Shown here: piece by piece, positions 36,386 through 44,535 of the stretch | Numbering within the stretch: position 1 is the first letter of the stretch | How the letters are laid out: each line of letters opens with the position of its first letter | Assembly (NCBI GenBank): GCA_964525605.1 | Contig: CAZGKT010000009.1 | Location: forward strand, 1 to 64,000 | Direction: 5' to 3' | Origin: CAVTWJ01 sp964525605 | GTDB lineage: Bacteria; Oederibacteriota; Muellerivitia; Muellerivitales; Muellerivitaceae | DNA length: 64,000 nt | Notes under the pieces: generated by a model | The model's database searches: none | Seen by the model: only the letters and a program-made list of their open reading frames with translations | Told to the model about the DNA's origin: nothing | Position numbers and translations under genes: made by a program

Positions 36386-37357
36386 TCACGGCTTCGTTTG
36401 ATCAATCAAAACCCTATTCTCATCCAACACTCTGGCCCAAAGCACTTTATGCGAATCGGTGTTTTCAACCCTAATTTCTTCACCTGCTTTTCCATCCTCA
36501 ATGGCTCGAGCATGAATCATAATCTCCACGTTCCCGGACTCAACAAACGCCTGAACCGTTGTACCTCTCTGTATTACTGGCGGATCGTTGATTTCGCTGA
36601 AACGGACAGGAATACCGGCCCCCAGATCAAAAGCAGCTGTCCTACCCAATACATCGTTTAAATGTTGGAGACTTCCTTTAAGCAACTTAGAGGTTTGTAT
36701 TTTACCTACCGTCACATTTTCTATCGTGAACTTATCCCCTTTTTTAACTATTTTACTAGTTAAAACAATAGTATGAAAAACCTGAGTATCCAGCCGAACC
36801 GGCACGACTCGGATATCACGGCCGTCCACGGTCAATTCAGCGGTTAGTATTTGAGTGCCCTCGTACTGCCCAACAAGGGCAGGCCGATAACGAATTTCCA
36901 AATCTCCGTTTGGAACCACCACATTCTTGAGTGGTCCCAAAAGCTTGATTTCCAGATTTCCCGGATTTTCACCGGTTTGGGAAAGAATGAACAATTTAGC
37001 CGCTTCTAAGAGTTGATCAGGCGTGACTTCCTGTGTCTCTGTCAAAACTAGGATCGAATCGGCACCTTCCCAATGAAAGCCTTCTAGAGAATAACCCTCC
37101 CGCGTCAAAGCAATTTTGACCATCGAATGGGTGATGGTAACCTTTTGACCCGATGGAGCAGCTTTAATTAAAGTCACGCGGTTTAGGCGTTCCAAAAAAG
37201 CTTTATCCTCGGAGTTTATTTTAGCTACATCGCCTAAAGTTATATTGGGACCTGCCACTGTTGCCTGTCCCAAAAAACGAATCGTAGCTGAATTCTCTGC
37301 GCCCCAAACAGAAACAGTCAACAAACAAAGCATAGAGGTCTGAATAAATCTCCTCAT
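36386..37357 (-). CDS. flgA: flagellar P-ring assembly protein FlgA
   Basis: 323 residues with a signal peptide (cleavage near VWGA-EN). The C-terminal SAF-type region has VVLTSKIVKKGDKFTIENVTVGKIQ-like sequence, LLKGSLQHLNDVLGRTAAFDLGAGIPVRFSEI, PPVIQRGTTVQAFVESGNVEIMIHARAIEDGKAGEEIRVENTDSHKVLWARVLDE in pieces. FlgA is a periplasmic chaperone for FlgI. The N-terminal part is longer than in short FlgA forms. It follows flgG by 15 bp and precedes flgH by 17 bp. Confidence 0.92.
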   Translation of the reverse strand: MRRFIQTSMLCLLTVSVWGAENSATIRFLGQATVAGPNITLGDVAKINSEDKAFLERLNRVTLIKAAPSGQKVTITHSMVKIALTREGYSLEGFHWEGADSILVLTETQEVTPDQLLEAAKLFILSQTGENPGNLEIKLLGPLKNVVVPNGDLEIRYRPALVGQYEGTQILTAELTVDGRDIRVVPVRLDTQVFHTIVLTSKIVKKGDKFTIENVTVGKIQTSKLLKGSLQHLNDVLGRTAAFDLGAGIPVRFSEINDPPVIQRGTTVQAFVESGNVEIMIHARAIEDGKAGEEIRVENTDSHKVLWARVLDENRVLIDQTKP

Positions 37358-37372
37358 TATTCAGCTATGCCA

Positions 37373-38170
37373 TCAGGGGAACTGCTTCATGGTCGAAACA
37401 TCGTAAAGCATGGTATCTGACGTTGACACAGTCTTTGAATTGAGCTCATAAGCCCTTTGAGCTACGATCAAATTGACCATTTCTTCCGTGACGTCGACAT
37501 TAGATTGTTCCAATGATCCTTGTTGAACATTAGAAAAACCGGTCGACCCAGGCGTTCCTTGGATAGGATCTCCCGATGCCGGGGTTGATAAGTACAGGTT
37601 ATTTCCAATTGCGTTTAAACCTGTAGGATTAACAAAGCGGGTCAACTCAAGTTGTCCGACTTGAGTTGATTGGGTCGAACTGGCCGTTTGGACCATGATC
37701 TGCCCAGAAGTCGTAATTTGAATGGAAGAAGTATCTGCCGGAAGCTGGACCGGCGGGTCAAGAAAGTACCCATTTGCAGTGACGATATTCCCATTCGCAT
37801 CTTGTGTAAAAGAACCGTCCCGTGTATATGCAGTCTCACCATTAGGAAGGGTGACTTGGAAAAAGCTTTCCGACCCCTCAATCATAATGTCCAAAGGGTT
37901 GTTTGTGTTTTCAACTGGCCCTACGGTAAAAATACGCTGTGTGGAAACTGGTTGAACACCTTCTCCAATTTGCAGCCCTGCAGGTGTGTTGGTTTCTGGA
38001 GAAGTGGGAGTTCCGGGAGGTTTGAGATTAATATAAAGGAGATCTTGAAAATCTACACGTTGCTTTTTAAATCCGGTAGTACTGACGTTGGCTAGATTGT
38101 TCGAGATTGTATCAATGTTCAACTGTTGAGCCGACATACCTGTCGCGGCCGTAAACAGTGACTGCATCAT
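37373..38170 (-). CDS. flgG: flagellar distal rod protein FlgG
   Basis: The start is ATG 38170 (two ATGs in tandem) with AAGGAGG 5 nt upstream. 265 residues, normal length. N-terminal motif SLFTAATGMSAQQLNIDTISNNLANVSTTGFKK in pieces; C-terminal motif LEQSNVDVTEEMVNLIVAQRAYELNSKTVSTSDTML. FlgG builds the distal rod crossing the P- and L-rings. The gap to flgF carries three stem-loops. Confidence 0.96.
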   Translation of the reverse strand: MMQSLFTAATGMSAQQLNIDTISNNLANVSTTGFKKQRVDFQDLLYINLKPPGTPTSPETNTPAGLQIGEGVQPVSTQRIFTVGPVENTNNPLDIMIEGSESFFQVTLPNGETAYTRDGSFTQDANGNIVTANGYFLDPPVQLPADTSSIQITTSGQIMVQTASSTQSTQVGQLELTRFVNPTGLNAIGNNLYLSTPASGDPIQGTPGSTGFSNVQQGSLEQSNVDVTEEMVNLIVAQRAYELNSKTVSTSDTMLYDVSTMKQFP

Positions 38171-38190
38171 AGAAGCCTCCTTGTTTCTCA

Positions 38191-38273
38191 GCCTTAAGAA
38201 CACTTAAGGCGATCAGCAGTTACCACCTCTGTCGTTCGGTGGTAAACCGGCCTCCGCTATTGCAGTCCGGCCG
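38191..38273 (-). promoter_or_regulatory. three stem-loops in the flgF-flgG gap (structured leader of flgG)
   Basis: In plus coordinates: GCCTTAAG (38191-38198) pairs with CTTAAGGC (38203-38210) over a 4-nt loop; TTACCACC (38220-38227) pairs with GGTGGTAA (38238-38245) over 10 nt; CGGCC (38248-38252) pairs with GGCCG (38269-38273) over 16 nt. Together they fill most of the 132-bp spacer, and the last lies 15 nt before the flgG ribosome site. No T run follows any stem. I do not recognise a known riboswitch. It could set flgG translation or protect mRNA ends. Confidence 0.5.
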
Positions 38274-38302
38274 TCATGATATTAAAACTAAAACTCCCTT
38301 TT

Positions 38303-39088
38303 TTATCCCTTCAATGATCCAATCTCAGTTGCGGCTTCACTCATGAGATGGTCGTATGTTGAAACAATCCTAGAATTCAACTCATATGACCGATAAGTAT
38401 CAATCATATTGACCATTTCCATTGTCGAATTCACGTTCGATTGTTCCAAAAACCCTTGTTGAACCTGAACATCCTCCGGCATCAATTCGACCTTATTACC
38501 AGGATCAATTTGAAATAGAGAATGTCCCACTTTAATCATCTGATTTTCATTTTTCACTTTAACAATCATGAGTTGATCCAATGCTTTTCCATCAACCGTC
38601 AGATTGCCTTCCCGATCAGCCGCCACTTGTGTCCCATCAATGAAAATTTCCCCATTATGACCCAAAACGGTCAACCCATCTTTGTTAACAAGTTTCCCGG
38701 TAGAATCCAAATTGAAATTTCCATCACGAGTCAAATAAGTCTTTCCGTTCGGGCCTAATACAGCAAAAAAGCCCTGGCCATTTAAGGCGAAATCCAATGG
38801 GCTTTTTGTTTCAAGATGAGCTCCTTGGGAATAATCTGTTGTAACGGCCTGGGGAATAACACCGCCCCCCATAAAACCAATAGAAGGTCTCAATTCGGCC
38901 GTTCCATCCATAACCTTAATTCTTTGATCGTGAAGTCGGGCGATCAAAAAAGTTGGAAATGCTACGTCGACAGAACGATTCTGTTTAAATCCAACCGTGC
39001 TGACGTTTGCCAAATTGTTGGCAATAACATCCTGACGGGCCATTGTCGAATTCATACCAGAGGCGGCTATGTAAAGACCACTAGGCAA
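38303..39088 (-). CDS. flgF: flagellar basal-body rod protein FlgF
   Basis: 261 residues, TTG start with CGGAG 7 nt upstream. N-terminal rod motif LYIAASGMNSTMARQDVIANNLANVSTVGFKQ in pieces; C-terminal LEQSNVNSTMEMVNMIDTYRSYELNSRIVSTYDHLM. It resembles FlgG but is shorter and lies immediately before flgG in transcription, so FlgF (proximal rod) is the better call. The upstream neighbour is a PorV-like barrel gene, 20 bp away. Confidence 0.92.
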   Translation of the reverse strand: MPSGLYIAASGMNSTMARQDVIANNLANVSTVGFKQNRSVDVAFPTFLIARLHDQRIKVMDGTAELRPSIGFMGGGVIPQAVTTDYSQGAHLETKSPLDFALNGQGFFAVLGPNGKTYLTRDGNFNLDSTGKLVNKDGLTVLGHNGEIFIDGTQVAADREGNLTVDGKALDQLMIVKVKNENQMIKVGHSLFQIDPGNKVELMPEDVQVQQGFLEQSNVNSTMEMVNMIDTYRSYELNSRIVSTYDHLMSEAATEIGSLKG

Positions 39089-39108
39089 AAACAGTCTCCG
39101 TTTTCAAC

Positions 39109-40674
39109 TCAACGAGGAGCAGAAGTCGTTGAAGTCTGTTGGATTACACTGCTGTAAGGCAATGCAACTACCGACACTTCCCTGGATCTGGCGCTTTCAG
39201 TTCCATCCGAACCCACCGAAGTAAATGAGAAGAAATAGCGTTGTCCCACTTTTAGTTTTCTAACTAAGTACGTTGGAACATTTGCAAGAGGCTGGGCGTT
39301 AACTTTATCGAAACGACCACCCGAAACCTCAGAAACGTAAATATTATAGCCTCTTAAACCGTTTTTACTAGGGTCAGGAAATCCGGCCATTCCTGCTTGT
39401 CGAGCAATATCGACAACCCCTTCGTTTTGCAACTCACTCTGAACAACCACCGGAGCTCCAGGAGCGGAAGTCGTACCCGCCACCACTTCTCTAGAGTATT
39501 GGCTTTCAACGGGAGGGATCGTATTTGTCACAGATGTTACGACAAAATAGTAGTGGGTGTTTTTCTCTAAACCTCTTAACGAGTAGTAATTAGCCTTAAT
39601 TGGTTTTTGGTTGATTTTTACATACCCGCTGCCAGTTGTCTTTGAAAAATAAGCGTTGTAGCCAGCCAGAGAAATTGAAGGAGAGTTGATCCAACGGAGG
39701 GTAATTATGTCGCCGTCCACATAAGCAGTTACCCCTTCAGGAATAAAGCTTTTTACCTTGCCCAAAAACGAATTGCCAAACCGCCAACTTGCGCCAATAC
39801 GATGTGAAGATCCTAAATACTGAGCATGACCGATATAAGCATAATCAATTCCCCATGTTTGAGAACGATAGCTTATTCCGGCCGTGAATTGACCGGGTAA
39901 CGTCATAAAATCTGAATAGCCAGTACGCAAACCTAATTGATCGGCAAAAAACCAACCTTCAATCCCTGCGTGTAGAAGAGTATGTTGCCCCACATTGGGG
40001 TCGTTGATAGTTTCAAACTCCCAAGCCGTTAGCAAATCTTCAGTAAATTCGTAACTTAGTCCCCCTTTAACAGCCAAGGCCACTGGATCTGAATTACCCG
40101 CCTGCCAACGGATGGATGTATCCAAATCTTGAGCGCTTAACCCAATATTTATCTGTTTCCCGTATCGAGGATCATAAATGGGTAGATGGTAAAGAAATCC
40201 CATATCCAATCCAAACCCGCTAGCTTGAAACCCAGGTTGAGTTGGAGAATCGACCCCATATAATTTTGCGTTCAGTCCAAAAGAGATTGATTTGTCAATG
40301 GCTAAAGGAGCGGCAAAGGAACCAATGTAAATTCGATCATTCTCGGTCCCATCCGAAAATAGTAATTGGTGGGTAGAAATCGCCCAGGCCATTTGATCAC
40401 CAAAAGGCTGAACATAGGCAAGGTCAAAAAGATCCTCCTTGCCATTTAAAAGCACTGCGCCCATGCCAGATATTTCTGGGCGTAAAAGCTGAACCAATCC
40501 AGCAGGATTATAAAAAATTGCTTCAGAAGAATCTGCAACACTGGCAAAAGCCCCTCCCATCCCCTCTGCTCTCGTCCCATCACCAGAAACTCCACCTTTA
40601 TCAAAAGCGGCATGCCCTGATTGAGTTATAAACAAAGAAAAAAATGTAAATAAGAAAAATAGCCTAATAACCAT
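39109..40674 (-). CDS. PorV/UPF0164-like barrel with two fibronectin type III-like domains
   Basis: 521 residues. Signal peptide (about 1-22, HAAF), the family block GDGTRAEGMGGAFASVADSSEAIFYNPAGLVQL with YNPAG intact, then a beta-rich barrel to about 310. Two FN3-like domains follow (about 315-405 with LRWINSPSISLAGYNAYFSK, and 410-505 with GLRGYNIYVSEVSGGRFDKVN). It is coupled to the upstream PorV-like gene by an 11-bp overlap and precedes flgF by 20 bp. Outer-membrane barrels are not part of any known flagellar basal body. A role in letting rod or rings cross the outer membrane is speculation. Confidence 0.75.
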   Translation of the reverse strand: MVIRLFFLFTFFSLFITQSGHAAFDKGGVSGDGTRAEGMGGAFASVADSSEAIFYNPAGLVQLLRPEISGMGAVLLNGKEDLFDLAYVQPFGDQMAWAISTHQLLFSDGTENDRIYIGSFAAPLAIDKSISFGLNAKLYGVDSPTQPGFQASGFGLDMGFLYHLPIYDPRYGKQINIGLSAQDLDTSIRWQAGNSDPVALAVKGGLSYEFTEDLLTAWEFETINDPNVGQHTLLHAGIEGWFFADQLGLRTGYSDFMTLPGQFTAGISYRSQTWGIDYAYIGHAQYLGSSHRIGASWRFGNSFLGKVKSFIPEGVTAYVDGDIITLRWINSPSISLAGYNAYFSKTTGSGYVKINQKPIKANYYSLRGLEKNTHYYFVVTSVTNTIPPVESQYSREVVAGTTSAPGAPVVVQSELQNEGVVDIARQAGMAGFPDPSKNGLRGYNIYVSEVSGGRFDKVNAQPLANVPTYLVRKLKVGQRYFFSFTSVGSDGTESARSREVSVVALPYSSVIQQTSTTSAPR

Positions 40675-42796
40675 TCGGCCCCACCTTCACACCATTGATG
40701 TGGATATCCGACAATTGCATTAATTGCAATTGACTTATCTTTCCAGAAGCATAATTGGCGGCGGCTTGAGTTGACGTCACCAGATCAAGCTCATTTTTTC
40801 CATAATATACACGAGTCGAAATTTCTTTTAAACCTGTTCCTACAGAATTGACTGTCGTTTTAATGACATCCGCAGCCTCTTGGCACAAATACGGAATATA
40901 GCTTTGTTGGGATTTGTAACTCACCGTAACAATTTCATCCCCGTTGTCATTTTTGTCAAAATGAGCGTTTAACGGTTGATCGGGCGTTAAACTAGGGAAC
41001 CCTAAAGATGGTACCCCCCCAGCTTGTGGATACAGGGTATTGCCTTGACCTTCAACAGGGGTTGCCGTGATGGCTGCTGGCTGAGTATTAGAAGCTCCTT
41101 CGCCCAAAAGGTCTTTCAATGTTTGTTGAGCTAAAGAAGTAAGTTTTGCCCTTTCCTGAGCCAAAAGAGAAGCTTCTTGCTGCCGAATGGCCAACAATTT
41201 CGATGGATCCTTCGTAGCCGGAGGCGGCGGGGTAATCAATTCAACCGTTTGAACGGGAGTTGATCCGATATGGTCTAGTTGATCTTCAACTTGAAAGGCC
41301 CAAGAATAAACCCCGGCTGGCAACGGTCTGTACAAATCGTCCTCTCCCCCCCAAGCAACTTTTGTGGGAGGAGTTCCCTGTCCTCGTAATCCCCTTACTA
41401 AATGATTATTTTGATCATAAATCAAGACACTCCAATGATGGACAGGAACGTCCTCAGTGGTATCCAAATAAAACATTGCCGACTCGCCCTGAGAAGGGGT
41501 AAACGAAGGCGGCTGCACATAAGCACTGACTTTCGGGGGAGGTAATTCTGCTCCTCCACCAAACCGATAAGCTAACCCAATATGGAATGGTTCGTAGTTA
41601 ATTCCCCCTTGATCGATCGTTTGAAGCGACGAGCCTGCTGATATATCTGCCTCAGGGCCAACGGGCATCAAATAAGCCAAATCAGTTTGGAAATCACCGT
41701 TAAGCACTCGGACGCTTAAGCCCAATGAAATAGTGCCCGGACTAATAAAAGGGGTTGAATAACCCGCTCTCAATCCTAAAACATCTCTAAAAAACCAAAA
41801 CTCCGTCCCAAACCGCAAATACTTGTTAGCTAAAGCTAGCGAAGAATCATCGAACCGGGGATCTGAAATTTGGTCAAAATCCAGGTCTGTTATGTTTCGA
41901 ATTTTAAAAAGATAGTTATTTTTATAGGCTAATCCCAGGATAATTTCCGGCGGAACTGATGTCTCGTAACCCGGCCCCACACTAAACGAAACTGGTACGT
42001 TATAAATAGTATCATCCAAATTAAGCCCATTCGTGTATTGAACACGACTAACCAGGTTGTTTAAGGCAACACCTAAACGAAATTCCTCAGTGTATTTTGA
42101 AACAGGAATCCTAAAAAGCAGACCAATATCAACACCATAGCCAATAACTTGAATAGGATCGCTCAGGGCGGATGCGACTTGATTATTGGGGTTCCCAAAA
42201 TAGCGAATATAGTATTGATCGTTCGTCACTCGCTTTACATTGATTCCGACTGAAAAATTTTGAATGGCAGAAAACCGAGCAGCATAGGACAGAACGATTT
42301 CACTTTCTTGAAATGTTGGATTTAATAAATAGCTGGCTTCCCCTCTAATGGGCGAAGATAGTGGGCTACCCGCCAGAAAATCGATTTGCGGATGAAATGG
42401 GCGAAAGAGGGAAATCCCCAAAGTGTTTTCCTTGGCGATCGGCATAATGAATTGAAAAGATGCGTAATAAGGGAACCCAAAAGCCGGTAACCCGTTCAAG
42501 TTTTCAGTAAAATAAACCGGTGCGCTCGAAATGGAAAATTCATAGGATGAAAGTTGTGATAATCCCGCGACATTCCAATAGGCGGCAGAAGCATCATCTG
42601 CCACAGCAGTAAATGCACCTCCCATACCCATTGCTCTTGGTCCAATCCCCAAACTATCGGGACGAGCAAAAATCAAATCATCGTTTTGTGAATAAACCGC
42701 TGTCGTTAAAAAAACATAAACGAGGAAAAGACATGCTACCCCCGCCAAACGGGGAAAAGTCCATTTCGGGGACAGTTTATTGGAGAACGATTTCAT
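40664..42796 (-). CDS. PorV/UPF0164-like barrel with FlgD-like Ig domain
   Basis: The ATG at 42796 is chosen over a GTG 30 nt upstream. The 710-residue product has a membrane-spanning signal (about 14-35), the block LGIGPRAMGMGGAFTAVADDASAAYWNVAGLSQLSS (YWNVAG in place of YNPAG), a large beta-rich barrel to about 430, and then a FlgD-like Ig domain (about 440-540: HHWSVLIYDQNNHLVRGLRGQG, GVYSWAFQVED). A Gln/Ala-rich linker and a C-terminal domain of about 100 residues with ISTRVYYGKNELDLVTS follow. FlgD-like Ig domains normally occur on hook caps or as sorting domains. It sits between the FlhB-like gene and the second barrel gene within the flagellar cluster. Confidence 0.75.
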   Translation of the reverse strand: MKSFSNKLSPKWTFPRLAGVACLFLVYVFLTTAVYSQNDDLIFARPDSLGIGPRAMGMGGAFTAVADDASAAYWNVAGLSQLSSYEFSISSAPVYFTENLNGLPAFGFPYYASFQFIMPIAKENTLGISLFRPFHPQIDFLAGSPLSSPIRGEASYLLNPTFQESEIVLSYAARFSAIQNFSVGINVKRVTNDQYYIRYFGNPNNQVASALSDPIQVIGYGVDIGLLFRIPVSKYTEEFRLGVALNNLVSRVQYTNGLNLDDTIYNVPVSFSVGPGYETSVPPEIILGLAYKNNYLFKIRNITDLDFDQISDPRFDDSSLALANKYLRFGTEFWFFRDVLGLRAGYSTPFISPGTISLGLSVRVLNGDFQTDLAYLMPVGPEADISAGSSLQTIDQGGINYEPFHIGLAYRFGGGAELPPPKVSAYVQPPSFTPSQGESAMFYLDTTEDVPVHHWSVLIYDQNNHLVRGLRGQGTPPTKVAWGGEDDLYRPLPAGVYSWAFQVEDQLDHIGSTPVQTVELITPPPPATKDPSKLLAIRQQEASLLAQERAKLTSLAQQTLKDLLGEGASNTQPAAITATPVEGQGNTLYPQAGGVPSLGFPSLTPDQPLNAHFDKNDNGDEIVTVSYKSQQSYIPYLCQEAADVIKTTVNSVGTGLKEISTRVYYGKNELDLVTSTQAAANYASGKISQLQLMQLSDIHINGVKVGPNGY

Positions 42797-42909
42797 TTTG
42801 TCCACTTCCCTCACCCTTCTCGCCACCCCTAATTAGGCGCGAATAAATATGGTCCAACTGCTCTCTCTCCCCAATTCCAACATAACAAGGAAGGGGTTCT
42901 TTGTGTGTA

Positions 42910-43218
42910 TTACAACTTTACCTTTCGAGCGTTTTCCGCACGATAAACCGCCACCAATATTTCGGCTATAACCTGATAAAGTTCTCCAGGAATGTCCTGG
43001 TTTACATTCAATGAATCCAACATTTCTACCAACAACTTGTCTTCAACTATCGGTACTCCATTTTGCCTAGCCAACCCAATCAAACGGTCTGCAATCAATC
43101 CTCTGCCCTTAGCAACTACTCGGGGGGCCGTCATTGTTTCCCGGTCATATTTCAAAGCCACTGCGGCTTTACGTGAGCTCTTTTTTCGCGGAGCCGGACT
43201 CAAAATCAAACCTTCCAA
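42910..43218 (-). CDS. FlhB C-terminal-domain homologue (FlhX/YlqH type)
   Basis: 102 residues resembling only the cytoplasmic FlhBC domain: AVALKYDRETMTAPRVVAKGRGLIADRLIGLARQNGVPIVEDKLLVEML, then IPGELYQVIAEILVAVYRA. The autocleavage motif NPTH is absent, and so are the membrane helices. Such proteins can partly replace the cleaved FlhB fragment in substrate switching in some bacteria. No ATG is present; TTG 43218 or TTG 43203 (7 nt after GGAAGG) are the candidates. It overlaps the FliK-like gene upstream, the same pairing as ylqG-ylqH in Bacillus. Confidence 0.82.
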   Translation of the reverse strand: MEGLILSPAPRKKSSRKAAVALKYDRETMTAPRVVAKGRGLIADRLIGLARQNGVPIVEDKLLVEMLDSLNVNQDIPGELYQVIAEILVAVYRAENARKVKL

Positions 43219-43850
43219 TCAAGGCGAAAACCTTGCGGAATTCGAAAGGGTTCCTTAAGTCGATTCACGGTACCTGTTAGGCAAAAACCAGCCTTTCGAA
43301 GGGATTGTTCAACATTCTGAACCAATTCACGAATAACTTCCTCTTTGTTTTTTTGCCCACCATAAAGTTGAACTTCCGCGTTTTTCCCCCATAAATGAAT
43401 ACTCCATTGTAAATCCCCCAAACGTTCTGTGGTAAATGTAATGATGAAATAAACAACTTTTTTTTTGCCCAGTTTTTCTTTTCCATTAGGAGTATAAATC
43501 TCAATTCTTGCTTTGCCCCCCTTGCCGCCAAACGCCAAAGGAAAAAAGGCCGTTAAAGCCAATACAGCTTCACTTTCTATTAGCCAAGCATTAACAACAT
43601 TTCCGTCAAAAGCCTCCGAGGAAGGCACGTTCGAAGTGCGAAAAACCCGCACTGGCGTGCCGATTTTCAAGCCTACAGCGCCTTTAACTTTAGCCTGCAC
43701 ACTATCCCGAAATGTTGCCAAATATAGTCCGGGGGAAAATATCTTTTCAATTAAAGCGGTCTCTCCATCCTTAAACCCTAATGGTAACAAACTCGTTGAA
43801 GCAGACCCCAGGATTATCAAATTAGGATCCTGAGAAACAATCTTATCCAT
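43206..43850 (-). CDS. FliK C-terminal-like flagellar protein (YlqG-like)
   Basis: 214 residues from ATG 43850. The N-terminal part has no recognisable fold (VKGAVGLKIGTPVRVFRTSN suggests small beta-strands). The C-terminal part resembles the Flg_hook domain: ERLGDLQWSIHLWGKNAEVQLYGGQKNKEEVIRELVQNVEQSLRKAGFCL in pieces. Next to an FlhB-like gene this matches a recurring pair found in Firmicutes. A second, accessory role in hook-length or export switching is inferred; the assignment is tentative because similarity is weak. Confidence 0.55.
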   Translation of the reverse strand: MDKIVSQDPNLIILGSASTSLLPLGFKDGETALIEKIFSPGLYLATFRDSVQAKVKGAVGLKIGTPVRVFRTSNVPSSEAFDGNVVNAWLIESEAVLALTAFFPLAFGGKGGKARIEIYTPNGKEKLGKKKVVYFIITFTTERLGDLQWSIHLWGKNAEVQLYGGQKNKEEVIRELVQNVEQSLRKAGFCLTGTVNRLKEPFRIPQGFRLDWKV

Positions 43851-43879
43851 GATTCTCAAATGCCCCAAAAGTCAAAATT

Positions 43880-44503
43880 TCAATTTGGCGTCGTAAATCG
43901 ATTTCCGCGCAAATTCAAAATAAGCTGAATTTCCGCAAGGCTCAACTTGGTTTTCTCACAAATCGACTTCAAATCATTTTCTTCATCGATTAAGCGGTAA
44001 ACTTCACGGACAATTTCTGAAGAAAGCCCATGCATTCCAGACCCTTCATCTTTTGATGAATCCGGTTGGTTTTTTTTAAATAGATCTTTTGACATTTCTC
44101 TGGGGATATTCTTAGAGTTTGATTTTTTATCACCTTTGGGCAATTGAATAAACGCAACATTATTATCTTTGTTTTTTCTTGTGATTTCGACATCAGGTTT
44201 CAAAGCATCTATTCGGATGGATTCTTTTTGAATTTTTTTAATCAACTTCTGTAACAGATCTGTTTTTTCCTCCGCAATGCGGACTTCTTTTTGGATACTT
44301 TGAGAAACTTCATTCCCAAGTTGTTTAAGGGTAAGAAGCAAATCTTGAAGTTGTTCTTTAATTTCAGTCGCCTGAACACTTTTCAAAACTTCAAAGTCAT
44401 CGTTTTTTTTACGAGTTTGACTGATAGAGTAATTGAACAAAAACATAATCCCAAAAATAAAAATAGCATCGAAAAGGATTTGAAGAATGTTAAAAACGTT
44501 CAT
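43880..44503 (-). CDS. single-span membrane protein, SwrB/DUF6115-like
   Basis: 207 residues. One N-terminal membrane helix (about 5-25), a coiled-coil region (about 35-95: EIKEQLQDLLLTLKQLGNEVSQSIQKEVRIAEEKTDLLQKLIKKIQKES in pieces), a Lys/Ser-rich linker and a C-terminal helix-turn-helix-like end (EIVREVYRLIDEENDLKSICEKTKLSLAEIQLILNLRG). This order matches SwrB of Bacillus, which activates flagellar export gate assembly, and the DUF6115/DUF2802 proteins found at the same place after fliA or fapA. Function is inferred from architecture and location only. Confidence 0.55.
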   Translation of the reverse strand: MNVFNILQILFDAIFIFGIMFLFNYSISQTRKKNDDFEVLKSVQATEIKEQLQDLLLTLKQLGNEVSQSIQKEVRIAEEKTDLLQKLIKKIQKESIRIDALKPDVEITRKNKDNNVAFIQLPKGDKKSNSKNIPREMSKDLFKKNQPDSSKDEGSGMHGLSSEIVREVYRLIDEENDLKSICEKTKLSLAEIQLILNLRGNRFTTPN

Positions 44504-44535
44504 ATGACACCTTATCAGTTATTGGCTAAAGGAGA

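Noticed and set aside
38171..38302. c-di-GMP, guanidine-II or preQ1 riboswitch before flgG
   Set aside because: The conserved core words and loop sequences of these classes are not present; only the stem-loops are supported.
42910..43218. FlhB-like gene as a broken flhB
   Set aside because: Intact flhB exists at 51847-52914, and short FlhB-like proteins paired with a FliK-like gene are a recurring family.
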